Part shown: positions 9,985 to 23,187 of the stretch, in pieces | Layout: each line of letters begins with the position of its first letter | Numbering within the stretch: position 1 is the stretch's first letter | Source of the DNA: Lucifuga dentata | Lineage: Eukaryota; Chordata; Actinopteri; Ophidiiformes; Bythitidae | DNA: 64,000 nucleotides | Assembly (NCBI GenBank): GCA_014773175.1 | Contig: VXCM01000282.1 | Location: 372,001 to 436,000, forward strand | Reading direction: 5' to 3' | The notes under the pieces: generated by a model | What the model saw: the letters and a program-made list of their open reading frames with translations, nothing else | Database searches by the model: none | Told to the model about the DNA's origin: nothing | Translations under genes and position numbers: made by a program

Positions 9985-12900
9985 TCACACATCCACCACC
10001 ATCTTTTTGTGTATATCCAGACCACCGACCACCTGGCAAGACAGAGAAGGGTGAGTTTCAGCAATGGTAAATAATCGTAAAGACAAGTTCAAAAAATACA
10101 AACCCTAACTGTCCAGATGGCTGATTCAATTACACCTCCAGTTGTCCACAAACTTGCACTAGTTTTCTCTTTACTACGAGCAACTGATAAAAATCTATTT
10201 TTACATTTACTGTCTTTTTACGCCTTCTTTTTTTTTTCTTTTTTGTTTTCACCCTCAGATCAGGGTTACTATGAGACATTACAGAAATAATGACAATCTC
10301 CTCTGAACCTGAAAGAGCTGCTTTGTTAAAAACAGGCTGTAATGTTCTTCTGAGCCATCATGAAAAAGGAAAAAAAAAAAAAACACTCCCACAAGGACAG
10401 AGCCTTTTTAGTTCAAGGTCCTGCAGATACCGCCGTCAAATGTGAGCCTGTCAAAGCTAGAACGTGTTTCTTTCATTTAAGGAAATGTCTCCGAACAAGG
10501 AAGCTTCCACTGGGCTCCTACAAAACAGTAGATGACACTGCTGGCTCGATGTTTTGAATAGGAGAGTGCCAATCATGTTGCACGAGGGTTTTGTTGGCTC
10601 TTTGATTATGAAATAATAAACTGTTAAATATTAGTTAGGGCCATGTTTCCTCCATACATAGGGCTCACTGTGAACAGTTCATAGGGGCCTATTTTGTAGA
10701 CGGTAAAAATAGTACACAGTGTCCTCAGTGAGGTCTGTGGATTATCCTGAGTGACCAGGACAGCTTTTCTGCAAAGACAACATAACCAAAATCCCACTCA
10801 AAATCTCTCTGGAACTGCTTATTATTGCTTTCTTGCTTTATTGGGGATCTACAAATGTAAGCATATGTTACAGTTGTACTCTGTGAAAATATGACTAAAA
10901 AAGCTTCACACGGATGGCTTAAATGTAAAAGAAATGCAATATTTGCTTATCTGTTGCTTGTGTCAGTACTCCTGTAGTATTTTGCACAGCCAAAGTGCTA
11001 ACTCGGTATTTTTAGCGCCCCTATCATATGTACCAAGAACTCGCAGTCTGTGTTTACAGCCCTTGACAACGTACTTCATCAGGCAGCATGAAACTGAAAC
11101 CCCATGCTGCCAAGCATGAGCAAAAAGCCGTTTTGTTTTTCCAGACTTTTCTGCCCCTTTGACATTTGACTTCACCACAACTGGCTGCACCAACAGAAAT
11201 GTCACTGCCACAAAATACCCCAGGGGGAATTCAACTTACTGCACAGAACTCTTCAAAGGATATCCTGCCGTCTCCATCCTTGTCTGCGTTGATGATGGTC
11301 TTGTCCACGATCTGCTGGAGCTGTGTGTCTTTCAGGTTGTTGCCCACCATCATCTTCAACACTTGGAAGAGCTCACCGTTGGAGATGTAACCGTCCTTGT
11401 CCATGTCATAGATCCTAAAAGCAACTAGATGAGAGGAAGAAAGGCAGAAGCAGACAGGAGTGTAAGACGAGCCTCTGCCATGACGTTTTGCAATGAACTG
11501 ATTTGTTGCCTTAATCGCAGTAGAAGCAAAGTTTTAACATGCAAGCAAATGTACTGATCGACACCCATGAGATCCAAGTGAATCTTGTCTTTGGTGGATA
11601 AATCTCAAACTGCCACCCACTATGTTGACCGGCAACAAGACAATAATATTAACACATGATTACATCAAGTCTTTCTTCTTTGCTTGTTCTTAAACTTTGT
11701 CCTTGCTGGCCACCATGCACTCTGAATCAATCAGCCTCTTTCTAGTGCAGCTGCTGCTTGCAAACTAAATCTAATTGTCTCTTTATCAAATATTTCACAC
11801 ACACACACTTGATTCTGTCAGGTTTAAAATTACTAGGGTGAGATTTCTGTACATTACGTTGGCTTGAAAAAAATATGTATTAATGGTAGGTGAGTCAAAA
11901 AGCTGTAGGGACACTGCTCAGCATTTACTGTTTAGCAACGTCAGACAAATACAGAACAGGAGAGACAGATGAGACAAAGCGGTTTCAGTCCCAGGAGGGC
12001 GAGAGTAAAGCCAGGAACACACTACAGGATTCTTTGTCTGATTCTGAGCCTGATTTTGAGACGGCTCATTGGTCATCTGGTGTGAAGAGATTATTGTTTC
12101 ACGTGACCATATTCAAGAGTTGTGACACCACCCATCAAGGATATGAAAACTGAGTCAAGTCAACTGGATTCAAGTTTTTGATTCTGAAACGTTTCACCAT
12201 TCATCCAAATGGCTTCATCAGTCAGAAATGAATGAACAGAAGTGTCAAATCACAGCAAATCTTCAATTCCAAATAAATACATATATTATTCAATTTTTAT
12301 TTTAATAATGCATGGTGCAAAAAAAATTTGAATAATATATGTATTTATTTGGAATTGAAGATTTGTTGTGATTTGACACCACAGTTACTGGAGGTTTAAC
12401 ACCCTTCTGTTCATTAATTTCTGACTGATGAAGCCATTTGGATGAATGGTGAAACATTTCAGAATTAAAGAACTTGAATCCAGTTGACTTGACTCAGTTT
12501 TCACACAGTATATCTACCCGCCTGGATGACTGAGAATCTTCATCAAAACACCCATCAAGGAGTTAGGGTGGCTGCACTTACACCGAAGTTTCTGCTCCTT
12601 GTCCCCCTTGACGCTGAACTGTGAGACTCCCTCGATGAACTCTGGGAGAGGAGAGCAAGAGTCAGTGCATGTGTTCACAAATCTGTGCATGTGTGATGAG
12701 AAACACACTGAAGTCCATGTTACTGTTGAGAAACACTGGACTGTTTTGGAGAGCTGTCTAATAAAGCTTGTTGAAAAGCTGCACCATCACACACTGTGAT
12801 TTGAACTTAGAAATCATAACAAGTGATGTCAGCAATAGTGCATGTGGCACGCTCGCATTTACCAAAGCAACCTGTCAGTGAGAGTTTATACCAAAAGGAC

Positions 12901-15900
12901 AAAAGAGGACAGAAGTTTGGGATTCCAGTTTTCTCCAGACTGAGATCTGATCTCAGTCAGTGTTGTAAGGGAAACAGATATGTACTTTGTTTTTAAGACT
13001 GAATCATCAGTGCCTGAGTTAAGTGTCTAATGTTTACTATCCAACACCAGAAATTAATTTGGGAAATAAGGCAAGTTCAGTCAAAGGAGTCGCTCTTCTC
13101 TGCTACAGTCCAAGTTTGAGACAAAGTTGTTAAAATAAGTGTAATTTTACATTAAAATCTTGTCTAGTGTAGCTTTGAAATAAAGGATAAGTAAGGTATT
13201 CTTGTGTTATTCTTTGTAATCTTTTTAATCATGCATGATTAAAAAGATTAGAAAGAATAACAGATTGAACTTTCACATTTTAAAATGATTTTACAAGACA
13301 TAAAATTGCAATTAGAAACTACCGTATTCACCAAATTCAACCAACAATATTACACCCTTGCAGCACTGTATACTTCAGTCTTCCTAAAAAGTCTCCAATT
13401 TAATATTTTACCACTCTTCTAAGTGTCAACATGTTCATAAACTGTTCCTTATGATTTCATTGATAGTGACAGTTATACTTATTTTATCCAGAGTTTTCAG
13501 TTTTGTTCAATTTCATGACATCAGAAATATTAAATTCATCTGATATCTAACTTAAGTAAGAACAGTGAACAAATTCATCTGGATTACAACTATTACTAAT
13601 ATTATTACTACTAAATTTGCTAAACATTTCCAGTGTAATGAAGAGTTGAGAGGGAGGACAGCAGGGTGCAAAGTCCCTGGTTATAGAGATCTGGTTTTGT
13701 TAATCATGTGCTGTGATTCATGTTCGGTCACTCCCAGTACAGTCGCATATTTCTACACAAGGAGGACAATAGGACCATTTTACAACACCTGTCATGTATT
13801 CATTCCAGGAAGTAGTTTTTTTTTTACTGCTTAAATGCTTCAGATCTTTCACCATCAAAAGGCTCTTACATACACAAGAGTTTTGTCATTATTATGGGAA
13901 TTCCACTGTTGATTCAGATTTTGCATTCATCTGATCCTTGCTACTAATCATTTTACAGAAAATGAGCTCTAAATCAAAGTAGATGTTAATACATGTTACA
14001 ACTGCCCACTTTAATTGGATGAAAAAAACATACAACACACTGTACATACAGTATAACAGCAGCACAGAATTATCTGTAAAATGTTAACATGAACCATGTG
14101 GCTCTAATATAAATTGTGGTTAAGAAAATCCAATGTTACAGTACAAAGCAATATTAAATAAAAACACACTATATTAGAATTACCAGTAAACAACAAGGTC
14201 AAGGATGAATTCTGATCACACCTTACAAAGGAATTTTTCTACTGTAACAACTTGTTAAACAGAAATAAATGGACTTTTCAGCAAGTGCTTCTGAAATTTG
14301 ATGAAGTCATGGTCAAATTTGGGAAAGGAGTCATGTGACACATGGTATTGACAGTGTTGTGGTATACTCAAAATATTTCATAGGCTGGACTTAAGCTGTG
14401 TATTAAAGCAGTTCCACACACCAGTGGAGTGTTACCTACCTTTGAAGTCCACCTCTCCATTTCCGTCTGTGTCAAATATGTCGATAACCCTTTGCACCAG
14501 CGGGTTCTGTTGGAGCTCAGGCAGCGACATGAACTCCTCTACGCTGAGAGAGCCAGAGTTATCTAGGTCGAGTTTCTTAAACCGCTTCCCTAGCCTCTTA
14601 ATCTCATCAGCATCAACTGGACAGAGACAGAAAGAAAGGAGAAGACATTTACATTTTCCTGTCAAGAATAAGATAAAATTCATAACGCAGTATACTTAAG
14701 AAGTTTGGATGACATTAAAGTATATAATTTTTCCCCTTATCATTTTAATGAAATGTGATCTTGGATGCTAGATCAAATGTACATTTGCATGCTATAAAGA
14801 AGATAAAACAACAAATAAATCCATGCCAGTGGGGCCAGAATAATCATAAATCGCCTGTTAAGAGAGGAGGTGAAAGAGATGTAAAACCGTTAGAGAGACC
14901 CTTCAGACCTGAAGTCCATTTGCTAAGTTCATTTGTAGACGTGTTCGGTCAAATTAATATGTTACAACTGTTTCACAGCATTTCAATTGCTATGTGCAAT
15001 CAAGTGTGCAGTTTAACTGTGGTAAAGTTTGTTTTATGTTAGACATGTTCAATGGTTTTAAGTATCTGACAAGTGTCTGACCACATGTAACCCTCTCCGG
15101 TTCTAGAGAAATCAATGAATAGATTGCCTCAAAGTTGGTTCAGAACTTGTGCAGATCATGTTACCACAACCAAACTGCTCCACAGTTCAACTGGAATCAG
15201 ACTGAGAAATCTCCCTTTAAGTGGTCTTGGTCTGACTATTTTGCCGTGGACGCGAGCTCAATTCTTTTGTTCACGTGTGCCAAGGGAAATGCTCCGGGAT
15301 TTTAAATAAATGCTCAATATAAACTAGGAGTGAAAATCAGAGTAGGAGGGAACAGAGAGTTTTCTGGATTTATTTGATGAATGAAAAATTTAGTTGTGTT
15401 GCTCCAACAGCAGAGGAAGTAATGAAAGAAACAAAAAGTGGAAAAATCAAGTTCTACCCACTAGCCTTTCAGTGGCGAAACATGTCATTTGATATTTGAT
15501 ATTTGCCATTTGATAATTACGGTCAAAGGAATGTATCAGAGTTAGATAAGACAAAATTTTGCCTTGGAAATCCTGCACAAAGAGCACAGAAAGAACCTGA
15601 ATCATCGCGTTTTTAGTTTTGAAGTATACTGGGGCCAGAGAGTCACGCTGATGGTAGCAATGATGTGTTCTACCAACAGAAAGGCTACAGACAAATCCAT
15701 ATCATGGCTCATATCATACCAGCCAATCCTATTGTGAGGTGTGCTAAGGTCAGAGGGCAACTCAACCGGTTGTGCATGAGAGTAATGCTAGGGCAAGAAG
15801 AAGATGAGGGATAAGAAACGATTTAAATTATTCTTTTTTTTTTTTTTTTTNTTTTTTTTTTTTTTTTAAACAAGGGTGACAGAAGAAAAGAAGCCACAAT

Positions 15901-18900
15901 GCAGCAATCACCTGCAGCAACCCTCCCAGGGAGGGTAAGAGTTGTATGCACTGAGCTAGTGGATATTGATGCAAAATATAAATACACCTGCTAACACCTG
16001 CATGAACAGTACTCATAAATTATACTATCTATTCTGCAACTAGGTCAAGGACACCACTTCTGGCCTGCACAGGACTGAGTGAGCCGCACCGAGCTGCAAA
16101 CCCACAGTAACCACAGCACATTTTGTTCTGCTCTCATCCAGAGACACTTCAAATGAGAGCAACAGTACAACAAGCTCCAAATGCTAGATCAGAAACATGA
16201 CGTGCAGGAAACAACGGGCAGTGCAAGGTTCAGAGAAACGGTGTCCTGACAACACCTATGACCCAAAACTAAAGAGCTAAGGAAAGCTCGAGAAATGACA
16301 TGCAAAGAGACAGACAGATCATTTTTGCTAACTTACAGCCTTTGTTGTCTACTGGTGCTCTTTTACCAGAAGGCGGCAGGACTTTTCGTTCCCCTGCCAT
16401 CAGAAACAGCCCTCGCTAGCTGGCTGATCCACGGAACAATGGCAAGGAGTAATCCAGAAGCAATAACAGCCAGTTGTTAATTACTATATAAGCTTATTCA
16501 AACACAGCCACATGATCCCTTTGGCCAACCGCAAACAGCAACTTCACCTGCTCTAATCTGGGGTCCTAAATGATATAAGCTATCTATTAATCTTTACACA
16601 TAGTTAAAAAAAGGCGGGTCTGCAGGGCTCAGAATTCACTTCAGTTTGCTCTGATGAAAATTATGACAATAGCCAAGAGTGGAAGAACGGATAAAACCAA
16701 GAGTGAAAGCTCTGTTGTCGGGCTGCATACAGGCCAACAAAAAAACAAAGAAAGAAAAATGATACGTTAAAATCTTATCAGATTTTCTGTAGGTATGAGC
16801 TCCTATCTGGGACGAAAAGCATCCACTTCAGCCTCTTGCAGGGTAGAAAGTCTCCTACTTACGTGAAATAGTGTCAAGAGAGATCACAAAAGGATCTACT
16901 TCAAATCCGTTTATGACACCAAGGTTATAAAAACAAAAAGCAAAACTGTAGCAACTGCATATTCACAGTGATACAATCTTAACAAGCATGCATTATACAG
17001 TGCTGTGAAAAAGTATTCGACCCCTCCTGATTTCTTTTATTTGTGTATCTCATAATAAACTGTGCCAGATCTTCACACAAATTCTAACATAAAACAAAGG
17101 CAACCTGAGCAAACACAAAATACAAGTTTTAAATGATAATTGTATTTATTGAANCATAAAACAAAGGCAACCTGAGCAAACACAAAATACAAGTTTTAAA
17201 TGATAATTGTATTTATTGAAGCAAAAAGCTTATGTAATACCAAATAGGCCTGTGTGAAAAAGTAATCGCCACCTGAACTTAATAGCTAGCTGTGCCACCT
17301 TTAACAGCAACAACTGCAAACGCTTCTGATAACTGGAGATCAGTCTCTGACATCGCTGTGGTTGAAGGTCTGAAACAGTTTAGTATGAGATATACACAAA
17401 AAGAGAAGAAATCAGGAGGGGGCCAAATATTTTTTCACAGCACTGTATATGTTATTTACATTTGAATGTGCAATGCAAGTGAAGTATGTGTTATCGGGGG
17501 GGNGGGGGGCGTGTTTTGAGTTTCAAGGTTCGGACACACTGTGCTACATCAGCTTGATGACTAATCAGACTGTGAGAATGGTGGAGGAGTACAGGAGTAC
17601 TGAGAGAGCAGGAGAAGGAGAGAGAGAGAGCTCAGGAGAGAGAGCAAGAGAGAGAGAGAGAGAGCGAAGGAGAGAGAGGGAGAGAGAGAGGGAGAGAGAG
17701 AGAGAGAGACAGGATGATTCCTACAAACAGAAGAACAGATTAAATCAGATCACTGATCACAGGAAATTTACAAATTATAATGTATGCCCATTTAATGTTT
17801 TTAATATTTTGTCTAGTGCATCAACAGAAACAGAACAGAAACACAGCCTTTTACTTTACTTTATGTATACTGAGTGTCCATTACCGCTCTCTGGCAGCAC
17901 TGAAGTACATTTATTTCTATTGAGCGACTGCTTTGTTTTCATGTTCCTGATAACTCCAGATACATGATGAATCTGTGCATAATCGCAGACGCGCAAAAGC
18001 TGATATATACCACAGGGTTTCTGCGTTGTGCACCACTAGGTGCAAGTTATCAGAGCTGAGCACACGTCTGTCCTGCGACACCAAACGCTTCCTTATCAGC
18101 TGCCTCCTGTTTCCTGTTCACAGCAGATGACACCAGCCCGGCTCATAACGGTTTTGAGTATCACTCCTACAGATAATCAGTGCACCTGCTTTAGTTACAT
18201 AAGGGGGTCTTAGCACCAGCCTTTTGATTAAGATGGGTAGCTAAGTGGTACAGCTCGATTGTCTTCTTTGGTGTGTGTGTGTTTCTGTTTTAAAGGGAAA
18301 ATATATATGTCTTGCAATGAATTAACAAATGCTCCTCCTCTTTCTCTGAAAGTGTGATTGTAACAGGCAAGTGAGTCGGTTGATCAATTATGCATGGATA
18401 AGTGTGTGAATACAGCATCTGTACAATTAATATTCATGGAATCCAACTGGTGCAAAATCTATGAACAAAGGGAAGCTGCTGTGTTGGAAATGTAGTTTTC
18501 CTGACACACACTTTTACCATATTAAGGGCAGTCAGGGTCTCAATGTGCTGTGACCATATCAGTCTGATCATCTGATTGCATCTGATACCGCAAGACTGTG
18601 AAACCCACGAGACCACAGACTGTGAAACCTGCGTGTGTGTGTGTTTCTGTCAACCCTAAACTACACCATGAAAACCTCTGAAAGTGCCATTATCCTTTAT
18701 TTCACTTCCAATATCATGATTTCAGGGATGTGGAGTGTCACAAAACAACTGGGATAGCAGCTCTCTGGTTTTGTTTGACAATAAACTTTAATAATGAAAA
18801 AGAAACTTGTCAACAAAAGAAAAAGATGCCTCTCGATGTGGACTTTTGAATGAAAATGGAGACCTCAACCTGAACCCGAACCACTCTGATGTTCTTTATG

Positions 18901-21900
18901 GCTCAAAAGGTTGAAATGGCAGCAAAACTAAGAAGGTCAGATTCCCTGTGTAGCCAAGCAGACAGAGTACAGAACAAATACCAGCAGCATTACAAGGTTT
19001 TCTGTCATTCTGGACAAATATGCTAAAGGTATACACCCATACAGAACCCTCTGCCAAACAGCAGATGTTAATGTTAATTGTACAAACCAGTTCTCTGGCA
19101 CAGTTTAAGGTCATTTTATTGCTACTGTCGGGCCAACGGAATCAGCTTGAGTACAGATGAAAAATCGCTCTGACATTTACAACACAAACTGTGCTGCTGC
19201 TGTACTGATCCTTTCTTGCTGTCTGCAAAAAGCGGAGTTGCCAAGTGAGTAGGTACATGTATTATTCATGCTATCGAAAACAACAGCTTTCTCACAGTCT
19301 GAGTCCCCTTCCCGGTCTCAAGCTGACAAATCCCACGTCTGGCAGCTTCAAAGACAGACGTGCTCCCGACTAAGCCAAATAAAACTGTGCTCTTGATTCA
19401 GACAAAAGCTGGAATACTTTTACACTCCGGTAAGTGTTACAGTTAAATAACTTAAATTCAGAAATCACCAGCATTGTAAATACTCGACAAACACACTCCC
19501 CGTGGGTGACAGGCACCAAAAACCATGCTGAATACACCAATCCCAATAGAAAAGATCAAGCATATTTATCCTATGATATTGGTCCATATAACATATTGTT
19601 TATTATAGTCATTTCTTTCTCTTTCAGACAGTATATTATTAAAACAACACCAAAGTTTGTTTTATAGGCTTGTTCGGCCTTTGCAGAAAGAAGAAAGGGG
19701 AGGGATTTAAGAATAAAAATAATGAAAATGTTCTTTTTAATTATGTAATCCTAACTGTAAAACAGACAGCAGAACAATACACCCTGGAATAAGACAAAAG
19801 GGACAAGGTATTTTTCATTTAATAGGACATTTAACAGAATATAATCTGGTATCAAGTGAGAATAGTCTTATTGTAGCTTGTGATGGAGACTGTTTTGGGC
19901 TGCACAGCTAGAGGCTCCTCACACTGCTATGCTAATGAGCAGCTCTGAGGGAGACCCAATGTAACTGTGAGATGATTATGATAATCTAATATACTCCACC
20001 ACTGAGCACAACACACACACACACCACTTTTTCATAAATGCTGTATGCACCCTCAACTGTGTTACTAGGCAACTAGAACCCGCTAGCCCCCCCAGCCCCC
20101 CACCCCCATGTAGCCCACACATATGTACACACACACACACGCAGGAGACACGTTTAAACAATTTGCATGGTGTACACAGGGAAATGCATGAATGTAGATG
20201 TCACTGGCCTTTGTGTGTACAAGAAGTCTCTCTCACTCACTTACTCTCAAACACACATACCCACACACACAAAATGAGCATCAGTTTACATTCAGATAAT
20301 CACAAATGTAATATTTTTCAAACGACTCTCTGATCTACTGTTAATAGCTTCTCTTGGTGTGTGTGCTGCTGCTTCTTTGTAATCACGCGTCATATATTGC
20401 ACTTTAGCTCTTAAGATGCCATATTACAAGTCATGAATTCATCTCGACTGTGTTTGCACACCAATGCCATCACATAAAGCTGTGATTCTGGCTGAACGCT
20501 GAACTCACATGCAAGGTTAAAAAAAAAAAAAAAAAANAAAAAAAAAAAAAAAAGGCTAAATTTGGCTTCTTGAGCATCTTCACTCACAGATTTACTCACA
20601 TCGGAGTATCTATGGCCACACAATGTTGTCAATAACTTCATTTTTGACCACCATCTCTCATCTTCCACCAAATATTTTGCTTAAAGCTGCAAATTCAGTT
20701 TACAGTCTGCTCAAACTCACCATCAGATAGTAATTTTGAACAGAGGTTTTTCCTGCCCGTTTTTGTTTAATTATAAAACACAATGTTCCCAAAATGTCAT
20801 TAATGAATTTGTCCTCTTAAACACGCTTAGCCCTCAAACCGCTCACCCTGCACATTAGTGGAGACATGTGACTGCATTAACACTGTTGTCCTGAACTGAG
20901 GCAAGAAGGGGAGGTGATATAGAGAGCAGAATGCAGTTGGCATGTTACTGATAATTACAGCTGAGACGCTGCTGCATATGGCACCGCACATACACAAGAT
21001 AAAGTGCGAGGGTGGGCAAACAAGAGAATGTTACTTGCTCAGCTCAGTAATTACACAACAAGGCTGACACATGACACTGCACCAATTAGCATAATGGGGT
21101 TTTCCTGAGCCAATGAGGCTGGAGTGCTGTCTGGATAACATGTCGGAAGATAAACAGCGTGCTGCAGACAGACACAAAGTGATAAACATGCTACAGATTG
21201 CAATTGTTCATCGGCTGGTATTTTTAAAAATGCACTATTTTATCTATCTGTATGATTTTCATAGCTAATAACAAGAAAAAAAAGCTAATAACTAGAGATA
21301 TATTTGGGGGAAAAATTAAGGTACAGCATGTTTAACACAAATATGAACCCATGACTCCCTGTGTCATGGTTTTACCACTAATGTACTTAGATTGTGCTTC
21401 ACAACTCACAACTTGACGAAAGATGTCACAGTCTTAGTGAAATTTTAGGAAAAATAGGTACTGCAGAAGGTTTAACATGAGGTGGGCAGATGGATTTGGT
21501 TGTTCACAAGAAGACGAATGTGAAAAGTAAGAAGTTGAAGGCAGTTTGTCCCTTCTGCTGTTTCCATCAGGTAAGCAGAGAACAGCTCCTGGTCAACCCG
21601 CAGCTCTAGAAATCAGATCATGTCTGGGACTAAACAAAATAAAAATGCATGTGTGCAGACACACAGACACCTGTTCTCTTTCTCGTTCCCTCACTCTTAT
21701 CTCATTTCAGTTGGGTGTGTGCACTACAGAGGAGAGCTGCAGAACTTGGCGCATTAGGCTGATTGCTCTGGCTGCTCAGCTGCATATTAGAAGCATTCTG
21801 AGAATGTACCATCGAAGGACGAAGCGGAGCAGCACACCGTTGGCAAATATTTATAGCCATGCCGTCATTAGAAAACCCCCAACTCACCCTGACCTCCCCC

Positions 21901-22649
21901 CACGTACAGAGGCTCTGGCTCCTACCCTCAGGGAAACCCCTAGCAACAAGGAACTCCAACGAGCTGCCCGCCGTTTATTTTGGNTCCTACCCTCAGGGAA
22001 ACCCCTAGCAACAAGGAACTCCAACGAGCTGCCCGCCGTTTATTTTGGGCGGCCGCAAACAGGCCTGCAATGGTTTCAGGCACTCTGCTGCATTTCTCTG
22101 TGAGAGTGTGGTGCACCGAGTGTGTGCTTGCGTATGCATGGGTGTGGGTTAAGAGAGCGGATGAACAGAGCAGGTGCATGTGTAAAGTAAAGAGTACAGA
22201 ACATACAGCTCTGTGCATGTGTGTGTGTGTCTAATTACACACACGCCCATGAGTAGGCCATTAAATTTTGCCTGATCTAAGCTGAGCTGAGCCAGCAGCG
22301 GTGAGATGCTGTGCTGAGGAGATACAAGCCTCACTAAAAATCACCCCACCCCCCAACAAAAAAAAAAAAAAAAAAAANAAAAAAAAAAAAAAAAAAAAGC
22401 AAAGACTGATGTCCTGATTACACAATTCTTAGTGAAACACGTTTGAGCCAGATTGTATAATGTTAATCCTGTGAGCATCAACAATGTCTACAGGTGACTA
22501 AGAGCAGGTACGGGTGAGAAACTTTAGAGGTTTCCATCACATTGAGGGCAGTCAGGCTGAGGGGCAGCAGGCTGAATCTATCTGACCGGCAGATGGCCAA
22601 TGCCGGCCTGTCCAAGCACTTGATGGTCTGAACAGCTGCTCTGCCGGTG

Positions 22650-22705
<56 letters not shown>

Positions 22706-23123
22706 NAAAAAAAAAAAAAAAGTAAGAAAGAAATGGAGAGAGGCAGGTGTAGTACTTGGTAATTTTCAAAATATTCACTAGAATGAAAAAAATAAACAAT
22801 TTAGGATATTCTAGGACAAAAAATGTCATTTGTATAGGTAAATACTTAAGTGATATTATGCAGAGATTTCTATGTGTGTATTTTAAACTTCAAATATTCT
22901 GATGATATCTGATCAATTTGTCTGTTGATTTAATGAATAAATTGTAGTGGAAATATAATAGTAAATTAGTAAAATTTGATTTAAAAGGTACAAATTTAGC
23001 TAGTTAAAAGGTGTCAGTTATTATTGTTGTCTTTGTAGTACTTTGTTTTTGGTACATATATAGCACCTCTAAAATACAAACTGAATCAGCATGCAAAGAG
23101 AGACAGTGAGCCACTAATGTTCA

Positions 23124-23187
<64 letters not shown>

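Noticed and set aside
17449..17967. 172-codon ORF rich in RERERE
   Set aside because: A GA-repeat translation with no family resemblance.
21546..22103. 185-codon plus-strand ORF
   Set aside because: It spans the N and the duplicated 64-bp block, has no recognisable domain and sits in a ppp3r1 intron. Its length is partly due to the artefact.
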